DNA of 39,852 bases from an uncultured Granulosicoccaceae bacterium (GTDB taxonomy: Bacteria > Pseudomonadota > Gammaproteobacteria > Granulosicoccales > Granulosicoccaceae): positions 1-39,852 of the forward strand of contig CALHNS010000103.1 of NCBI GenBank assembly GCA_938035125.1. The letters are read 5' to 3'. The notes under the pieces are model-generated. The model saw only the letters and a list, made by a program, of their open reading frames with translations. It was not told the DNA's origin and did no database searches. How positions within the stretch are numbered: the first letter of the stretch is position 1; every line of letters begins with the position of its first letter. Both the position numbers and the translations under genes were made by a program. Positions 34,686 to 39,852 of this stretch are shown here, one piece after another.

Positions 34686-35062
34686 TGTTGTGCAGACAAC
34701 CACGTTTTAATTGTTTTAGCGGTTTTAAAACTATCTAACCCAAAGGCTGGTAACTGCTTAGTTTCACCGTTATTTAACTTTAGCAATACTGTACGAAAAT
34801 TTTCCGCATCCACTTGATTGATATCGACTTTGTTAAAAGCTTCTGATCGTAAAAAGTGCCGTAAAGTGAGTTGATCGGGTGAAAGCTTTACATTCGCCAT
34901 TGCAAAACCCAAGGCTTGCATGGCCGCAATTGCTGCCACAAAATAAAAAATAACATTGAATGGCGATTGCAGCGACACGGCCAAAAATAAGCACAGCGCT
35001 GCATTAAACCCGATAACAACCCACACTAGCCAAGGGTAACGAATCTTCTGCAAAGCTATCAC
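34682..35062 (-). CDS. Small membrane protein with PH-like C-terminal domain
   Basis: A 126-residue protein with two closely spaced membrane helices (about 9-31 and 37-57). The C-terminal soluble part, KLSPDQLTLRHFLRSEAFNKVDINQVDAENFRTVLLKLNNGE, has the strand pattern of bacterial PH-like (bPH) domains. The last helix is FKTAKTIKTWL. I recognise no named family. It lies 16 nt after the prepilin gene on the same strand and overlaps the convergent phosphatase gene by 4 nt. The strong start and the membrane helices make it a credible gene, but no function can be given. Confidence 0.75.
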   Translation of the reverse strand: MIALQKIRYPWLVWVVIGFNAALCLFLAVSLQSPFNVIFYFVAAIAAMQALGFAMANVKLSPDQLTLRHFLRSEAFNKVDINQVDAENFRTVLLKLNNGETKQLPAFGLDSFKTAKTIKTWLSAQH

Positions 35063-35078
35063 CCCTTAATGTGGATAT

Positions 35079-35759
35079 TTAATCGCGCAACACGCCAGCA
35101 CAATTGGTGTGGCCTGTAGATACATCCCACTGCGAATCGCGTGTGCATGAATTTTGAAAACTTCGGTGCACACGAAAGCGCCCAGAAGTGGGCAAGCCAT
35201 CGTCTAGTTTTCGATCTAATTCAGCCAATATGCCCACAGGAATTTGACTGCCAGTAAATATTTCATGAGAGGGGTTTACAACATCGGCAGCTTGAGCTGA
35301 GTAACTGATTTTGTAATAGCCATTGAATGGATTTTTAGGGCACGTACCTGGCGCACAATCCACATCGGAAGCCGACCCAACAGCACCTTGAGCGCCATTG
35401 AAATTGCCATTAATAAAGCCAGCTAACGAAAGCTGTTGCCACACACCTGCTCTTTCTATATTGCCGTCTAGCTTGCCATTGCCATTACCCGATACCGCTG
35501 AACTGTCGATTTGAGTGCCCGCCGATTGAAAATCACCCGGTAAGGCACGGTAGCGCTCTTGAAACGAATACCAAGCGGTACGAATACCAGAGACTTCGCT
35601 TGCCATGGAACGCACCCGCGCACTGTCGATCAGGGCCTGGCCTTTGAAGACCCCAGCAAGCATCAAACCCACAATAACGAGAACGATGGCAATTTCAACA
35701 AGGGTAAACCCGCGCATACGGGATGGATTGAGTTGGTTTGGCATAGTGTTTAAACGCAT
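35079..35759 (-). CDS. Type IV pilin-like / type II secretion prepilin
   Basis: A 226-residue prepilin. The 17-residue leader ends in Gly17 before Phe18 (MRG-FTLVEIAIVLVIVGLML), with Glu at mature position 5, so PilD-type peptidase would cleave and methylate it. The hydrophobic N-terminal helix is followed by an alpha-helical stretch and a pseudopilin-like globular domain. That domain carries Gly/Asn-rich loops (GNGNGKLDGN) and several Cys, including a CAPGTC pair and two near the C-terminus, likely disulfides. GGAGGT lies 5 nt before ATG 35759, the strongest ribosome-binding site I saw in the window, which fixes the start. No other pilus or secretion gene is nearby, so it is an orphan minor pilin or pseudopilin. 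Confidence 0.88.
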   Translation of the reverse strand: MRLNTMPNQLNPSRMRGFTLVEIAIVLVIVGLMLAGVFKGQALIDSARVRSMASEVSGIRTAWYSFQERYRALPGDFQSAGTQIDSSAVSGNGNGKLDGNIERAGVWQQLSLAGFINGNFNGAQGAVGSASDVDCAPGTCPKNPFNGYYKISYSAQAADVVNPSHEIFTGSQIPVGILAELDRKLDDGLPTSGRFRVHRSFQNSCTRDSQWDVSTGHTNCAGVLRD

Positions 35760-35926
35760 GGAATACCTCCGTGTATGACAATGCGTGTTTTATTAACGAA
35801 CTTACCGCCACAGCTTAATGCATGCCGAGGCGTTTTCGCAAGCACCTCGATTAAGTCGATACGGAGTCGTATTTTTCCTACTCAGCCATTCATGAATTGC
35901 AACACCGATTTTCAGCACTTTAGGGG

Positions 35927-37324
35927 TTAAAACGGTGCGCTACCCGGCACTCGCGGGAACGGTATCGCATCGCGAATATTTTCCATACCGGTGATGTAAT
36001 TCACCAATCGCTCAAACCCTAAGCCAAAGCCTGCATGAGGCACCGTGCCGTAACGACGTAAATCTCGATACCAATCTAGGTGCCCTGTTAGGCCAAAGTC
36101 TTCCAACCGAGCATCTAGCACATCAATGCGTTCTTCACGTTGGCTACCACCAATGATTTCGCCAATACCCGGTGCTAAAACATCCATTGCTGCAACGGTT
36201 TTTTCATCATCGTTCATGCGCATGTAGAACGCTTTGATGTCTTTCGGGTAATTCATCAAAATTACCGGGCTACCTACGTGTTTTTCGGTTAAATAACGCT
36301 CATGTTCAGAGGCTAAATCAGTCCCCCATGACACCGGGTATTCAAACGATTCCCCGCAAGATTCTAAAATTTTCACAGCGTCGGCATATTCCATACGCTC
36401 AAACGTTGAACTCACCACGCTTTCTGCACGAGTAATCGCCTCTTTATCAATTCGCTCTGCAAAGAACGCCATATCACGAGGGCACTCATCTAATACAGCC
36501 TTACAGCAGTACTTTAGAAAGTCTTCGGCTAGATCGGCATTGGCGGCTAAATCATTGAACGCTACTTCTGGTTCAATCATCCAGAATTCTGCCAAATGTC
36601 GGCTGGTATTAGAATTTTCAGCACGAAATGTTGGGCCAAAGGTGTATACCTTCGACATAGCTAATGCGTAGGCTTCTGCGTTCAGCTGGCCGGATACCGT
36701 CAGAAATGCCTCACCTGCAAAGAAGTCTTTACTGAAGTCGATATCGCCTTTATCTGATTTTGGCAGATTCATTAAATCAAGCGTGCTTACCCGAAACAAC
36801 TCACCCGCCCCTTCACAATCACTGGTTGTGATCAGCGGCGTGTTCACCCAAAGGTATCCACGTTCATGGAAATATCGATGAACGGCTTGAGACACACTGT
36901 TTCGAACACGAGTCATTGCGCCAAAGGCGTTGGTGCGAGGCCGAAGGTGTGCAACCGTGCGTAAATACTCAAAGGTGTGACGTTTTTTCGCAATGGGATA
37001 GGTTTCTGGGTCATCAACCCAGCCCACCACGTCAAGTTCCGTTGCTTGAATCTCAACGCTTTGGCCTTTGCCTTCAGATTCCACCAAAGTGCCGGTAATT
37101 CGAACGGCGCAACCTGCGCTCAGTTTTTTTACCTCGGTTTCGTAATTGGCTAAGGTATCGGGCACCACGGCTTGCAAGCTGTCAAAGCACGAACCATCGT
37201 TTACCGCCACAAAAGACAACCCAGCTTTGGAATCGCGGCGGCTACGTACCCAACCTGCAATCATCACGGTCGTGCCCACGGCACCGTTAGTGAAAAGCTC
37301 ATTTATTACGGATGTGTTTGTCAT
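35927..37324 (-). CDS. asnS: Asparagine--tRNA ligase
   Basis: A class IIb aminoacyl-tRNA synthetase of 465 residues from ATG 37324. The N-terminal OB-fold anticodon-binding domain is [26 protein letters not shown]. The catalytic core has motif 2 in [21 protein letters not shown] and motif 3 in [34 protein letters not shown] sequence (here [19 protein letters not shown]) distinguishes AsnRS from AspRS. ATG 37324 is the family start and overlaps the holA stop by 4 nt (ATGA), which means coupled translation. A 24-codon upstream extension is open but runs inside holA and is excluded. Downstream, 167 nt separate it from the prepilin gene. Confidence 0.97.
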   Translation of the reverse strand: MTNTSVINELFTNGAVGTTVMIAGWVRSRRDSKAGLSFVAVNDGSCFDSLQAVVPDTLANYETEVKKLSAGCAVRITGTLVESEGKGQSVEIQATELDVVGWVDDPETYPIAKKRHTFEYLRTVAHLRPRTNAFGAMTRVRNSVSQAVHRYFHERGYLWVNTPLITTSDCEGAGELFRVSTLDLMNLPKSDKGDIDFSKDFFAGEAFLTVSGQLNAEAYALAMSKVYTFGPTFRAENSNTSRHLAEFWMIEPEVAFNDLAANADLAEDFLKYCCKAVLDECPRDMAFFAERIDKEAITRAESVVSSTFERMEYADAVKILESCGESFEYPVSWGTDLASEHERYLTEKHVGSPVILMNYPKDIKAFYMRMNDDEKTVAAMDVLAPGIGEIIGGSQREERIDVLDARLEDFGLTGHLDWYRDLRRYGTVPHAGFGLGFERLVNYITGMENIRDAIPFPRVPGSAPF

Positions 37325-38355
37325 GCCAACCTCGTCGTCAATAACGTATCGCCATGGCCAGCCAGACAGGCGCTGAGAGCGGTAAACGCATCCCAAACGT
37401 CGCCAGGTTCCTGACCTTTTACCATGCGATCAATCTCTGCAGTTTGTTGCAACATGTGCAACCAGCTTGCCACGCTGTGCCTTTTCAAGGCAACTTTAAG
37501 TGGTGCCACCCGACTAGACCATACACCGGCAGCTTTTAAGGCCTTATCTTCAGGTACATTCTCGGCAATGGCTTCAGCAGCGCGAGTTGCACTGCGAATC
37601 TCAGAACTTAAAGCCCAGAGCACCAAAACAGGCGCGATGGCCTCTTCTTTTAGCCCACGAACGATACGGATTGATCGAGCCACATCGCCTGCCAATGCCG
37701 CCGATGCCAAATCGTTGATGGAATAGCGGGAGCTATCAGACACCGCTGCAAGCACATCATCAGGCGTTAATGAAGCATTGGGATGCAAAAGCGCTAGCCG
37801 CTCAACTTCTTGAGCCGCAGCCAATAAATTGCCTTCTACCCGTTCAGCGATTAATTCTAACGCCGTTGATTCTGCTTGCATGCCATGCTGTTTGAACCTT
37901 GCAGCCAGCCATTTAGTTAAATCTTTAGCAGCCACCGGATACACCTCGATAGTGACGCCTGCTTTATCCAACGCTTTATACCAAGCGCTCGCCTTGCCAC
38001 CACGATCTAGCTTCACGCTGGTAATAAGCAGCAGCACATCTGGAGCCGGATTCTGGCAATAGGCTTTAAGCTGCTCACCACCGATACGACCTGGTTTTCC
38101 GGTCGGAAAGCGCACCTCAATTAAACGTCGTTCAGCGAACAACGACATGCTATCGGCCGCTTCTCGGAATGCCGTCCAGTCTGCATCTTCATTAGCGTAA
38201 AACACTTGGCGCTCGTCGAAGCCTTCTTTACGAGCATGAGCGCGTAGCTGATCCCCCAATTCCATAATTTGCAGAGGCTCATCGCCGTGTAAAAAATACA
38301 CAGGCGCTGTTTTCTGCTTTAGGTGGGCGGATAGTTTGTCAGGGTAGAGCTTCAA
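37321..38355 (-). CDS. holA: DNA polymerase III delta subunit
   Basis: The clamp-loader subunit that opens the beta sliding clamp. The 344 residues contain the N-terminal [20 protein letters not shown] start, the beta-binding region near [19 protein letters not shown], the AAA+-like domains without a functional Walker A (as expected for delta), and [25 protein letters not shown], a family hallmark. The C-terminal collar domain is complete. In many gammaproteobacteria it follows lptE; here it is followed by asnS with a 4-nt overlap and no lptE lies in the window. The 118-nt gap to divergent pyrD must contain both promoters. Confidence 0.95.
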   Translation of the reverse strand: MKLYPDKLSAHLKQKTAPVYFLHGDEPLQIMELGDQLRAHARKEGFDERQVFYANEDADWTAFREAADSMSLFAERRLIEVRFPTGKPGRIGGEQLKAYCQNPAPDVLLLITSVKLDRGGKASAWYKALDKAGVTIEVYPVAAKDLTKWLAARFKQHGMQAESTALELIAERVEGNLLAAAQEVERLALLHPNASLTPDDVLAAVSDSSRYSINDLASAALAGDVARSIRIVRGLKEEAIAPVLVLWALSSEIRSATRAAEAIAENVPEDKALKAAGVWSSRVAPLKVALKRHSVASWLHMLQQTAEIDRMVKGQEPGDVWDAFTALSACLAGHGDTLLTTRLA

Positions 38356-38473
38356 ACGATTAACCTAATGGCAAGGGCGGTAAATGATACCGCAGCTGGA
38401 GCGCATCTCTCACCTATCGAGCACATCGACAGGTAAAATCCATCGTAGCCCTACCACTTGAGCACATCAAACA

Positions 38474-39523
38474 TTGAGCTATCAGACTCACCCCGCTTTA
38501 AAAGATCCGCTATACGCAGCCATTCGAAAAATTGCGTTCAGCAAAGAACCCGAGGCAGCACACGATTGGGCATTTAACTGGTTTTCCAAGCCTTGGGTCA
38601 GCTCGTTGTTGTCCAAACGTTATGCAGCAGCAGGCAATCCATCCGCTACCACGGTGGCAGGGCTTTCATTTCCTAACCGAATTGGGCTTGCGGCGGGATT
38701 AGACAAAAACGGTGATTACATCAATGCGCTAGGTGCACTAGGGTTTGGTTTTATTGAAGTGGGCACCGTTACACCAAAACCGCAAGCTGGCAATGACAAA
38801 CCCAGAATGTTTCGCCTAACAGAACACGGTGCACTTATTAACCGCATGGGGTTCAATAACTTAGGTGTGGATCATTTAGTTAAGAACGCTGAACAGCGAC
38901 AATGGCAAGGTGTGTTAGGCATAAACATTGGTAAAAACGCAGCAACGCCATTAGAAAATGCACACGATGATTATGTGAATTGCTTAGAGCGCGTGTACCC
39001 CGTAGCCGATTACGTTACTGTGAATATTTCATCACCAAACACCAAAGACTTACGGCAACTGCAACACGGTGATGCCTTAGCCGCATTGCTAGATGCAGTT
39101 ATGACAACTCATACAAAACTTGCCACACAACACGGGGCCAATAAACCGTTGTTTGTAAAAATTGCCCCTGATATGAGCGATGATGACATCACGCAGTTTA
39201 TTCAAGTGGCTAATCAGTACCCCATCAGCGGGGTTATTGTATCTAACACCACCGCGCGAAGAGATTTAGTGGAAGGACACCCGCTGGCCATGGAAGCTGG
39301 CGGTTTAAGCGGCGAAGTAATGAGAGACTTTGCTAATGAACGATTGCAATCGGTGCAAAGCAAAGCACCCAACAACTGGGCATTGATTGGCGCAGGCGGT
39401 GTATCCAGTGGTGACGATGCCAAAACCAAATTAACCTTAGGTGCTGATCTTGTGCAAATTTATACAGGGTTTATTTACCATGGCCCTCGCCTTATTCAAC
39501 GTTCTATAGAACAGACACGTTAG
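38474..39523 (+). CDS. pyrD: Dihydroorotate dehydrogenase (quinone), class 2
   Basis: Oxidises dihydroorotate to orotate in pyrimidine synthesis, passing electrons to quinone at the inner membrane. The 349 residues begin with the short helical membrane-contact segment (about 10-40) that defines class 2. The FMN barrel follows, with IGLAAGLDKNGDYINALGALGFGFIEVGTVTPKPQ, the catalytic serine region VNISSPNTKDLRQLQ, VKIAPDMSD, and SNTTARRD. C-terminal phosphate-binding motifs are LIGAGGVSSGDDA and YTGFIYHGP. The start is TTG 38474: an in-frame stop at 38459-38461 leaves no upstream ATG and the next ATG is far inside. No good ribosome-binding site is visible. Confidence 0.95.
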   Translation: MSYQTHPALKDPLYAAIRKIAFSKEPEAAHDWAFNWFSKPWVSSLLSKRYAAAGNPSATTVAGLSFPNRIGLAAGLDKNGDYINALGALGFGFIEVGTVTPKPQAGNDKPRMFRLTEHGALINRMGFNNLGVDHLVKNAEQRQWQGVLGINIGKNAATPLENAHDDYVNCLERVYPVADYVTVNISSPNTKDLRQLQHGDALAALLDAVMTTHTKLATQHGANKPLFVKIAPDMSDDDITQFIQVANQYPISGVIVSNTTARRDLVEGHPLAMEAGGLSGEVMRDFANERLQSVQSKAPNNWALIGAGGVSSGDDAKTKLTLGADLVQIYTGFIYHGPRLIQRSIEQTR

Positions 39524-39554
39524 TAGGGTAAATAACTTTATTGTAAAAGTGGGG

Positions 39555-39755
39555 TTAGCTGTGGGTTTTTGAAAAGAATTCGACGATTCCAATGAGTAAC
39601 ATCGGTAACATTATAGCCGCCGTGATGGCGGATATCTTCGCGGTGGTTTTCAACCAATTGCGCTTATCTTCGGCTCGGAAATAGGCAACTAGCAAATAGA
39701 TTAACCAAAATAACGGTATCCACCATTTCACTAGAAAACCAGAAAGATCTGGCAT
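39555..39755 (-). CDS. Small two-helix membrane protein
   Basis: A 66-residue hypothetical protein with two hydrophobic helices, roughly residues 9-26 (VKWWIPLFWLIYLLVAYF) and 42-60, joined by a charged loop (RAEDKRNWLK). AAAGGA lies 7 nt before the ATG on the minus strand, which argues for a real gene. It is convergent to pyrD with 31 nt between the stops. I recognise no family and assign no function. Confidence 0.6.
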   Translation of the reverse strand: MPDLSGFLVKWWIPLFWLIYLLVAYFRAEDKRNWLKTTAKISAITAAIMLPMLLIGIVEFFSKTHS

Positions 39756-39776
39756 TTAATAATCCTTTCTTTATTT

Positions 39777-39852
39777 TATTCGAACAAACGAATATCTGGG
39801 ATGGGGCGCGACCGTCTCACCGAGTATCGGCGAAGGGGCGGCTAGGTCCCCA
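39777..39852. other. Hairpin and GC-rich foldable tail at the window edge
   Basis: TATTCG-N6-CGAATA (39777-39782 with 39789-39794) forms a 6-bp hairpin upstream of the small membrane protein. From 39802 the composition changes abruptly: 36 of the last 51 bases are G or C. This stretch can fold, with TGGGG (39802-39806) and ACC (39811-39813) pairing with GGTCCCCA (39845-39852) and an inner CCGA-gta-TCGG hairpin (39820-39830). No open reading frame of note runs through it. It may be part of a structured RNA, a repeat or a mobile element that continues past the window. Confidence 0.4.

Noticed and set aside
35859-35876. Terminator-like ATACG-gagt-CGTAT-TTTT on the plus strand
   Set aside because: No plus-strand gene ends nearby, and on the minus strand the T-run precedes rather than follows the stem, so it cannot terminate asnS. 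Probably chance.
37325-37396. 24-codon N-terminal extension of asnS
   Set aside because: It overlaps holA and lacks similarity. ATG 37324 gives the standard start and a 4-nt ATGA overlap.
1-39852. tRNA/rRNA genes, CRISPR arrays, insertion sequences, prophage or restriction/defence genes
   Set aside because: I looked for cloverleaf ends, regularly spaced repeats, transposase or integrase motifs and nuclease/methylase motifs and saw none.

Overview
The window reads as the chromosome of a free-living gammaproteobacterium of moderate GC. Supporting signs are the SPOR protein-gltB order, the glnA-ntrB-ntrC cluster, the glyQ-glyS-gmhB-plsC run, a quinone-linked PyrD, many envelope lipoproteins and an outer-membrane barrel. 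I cannot name the lineage. Coding density is very high, with many 4-11 nt overlaps. I see no tRNA, rRNA, CRISPR array, insertion sequence or prophage gene.

Layout. 1-8952 (+): tail of a DamX-like SPOR protein, gltB (gltD is not next to it), dnaG, rsmE, a LEA14/WHy-type lipoprotein and a SIRT4-like class II sirtuin. 9069-13354 (-): a compact five-gene signalling operon made of a membrane protein with a roadblock-like cytosolic domain, a Rab-like small GTPase, a small PAS-like protein, a GAF-PAS histidine kinase and a single-domain response regulator. A second single-domain response regulator is divergent at 13525. 13961-16418 (-): tcdA, an unknown lipoprotein and a CinA-type protein. 16519-19159 (+): trmB and an SLC13-type permease. 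19149-22008 (-): YpfJ-type metalloprotease, a conserved P-loop protein and metA. 22117-23663 (+): TatD hydrolase and TauE/SafE permease. 23675-25171 (-): outer-membrane barrel and a beta-hydroxyacid dehydrogenase. 25231-29565 (-): glyQ, glyS, gmhB, plsC. 29946-34685 (+): glnA, ntrB, ntrC and a HAD phosphatase. 34682-38355 (-): holA, asnS, an orphan prepilin and a small membrane protein. 38474-39523 (+): pyrD. The window ends with a small membrane protein and a GC-rich, foldable tail.

The genes form several functional groups. Nitrogen assimilation: gltB and glnA form the GS/GOGAT pair, with ntrBC as its sensor and regulator. Translation and tRNA: glyQS, asnS, trmB, tcdA, rsmE. Replication: dnaG, holA.

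The observations most worth following are these. (1) NtrC keeps its receiver and Fis-type DNA-binding domain, but its sigma54-activator core carries GAFVGA instead of GAFTGA, Asn instead of the Walker B Asp, and His instead of the second arginine finger. The glnA upstream region has NtrC-like dyads but no canonical sigma54 promoter. Together this suggests NtrC here works without sigma54. (2) The GTPase / roadblock-like / PAS-like / histidine-kinase / response-regulator operon looks like a self-contained small-GTPase signalling device that I do not recognise as a characterised system. (3) The dnaG start codon sits in the loop of a 13-bp hairpin, and the end of dnaG holds a second perfect 9-bp hairpin.
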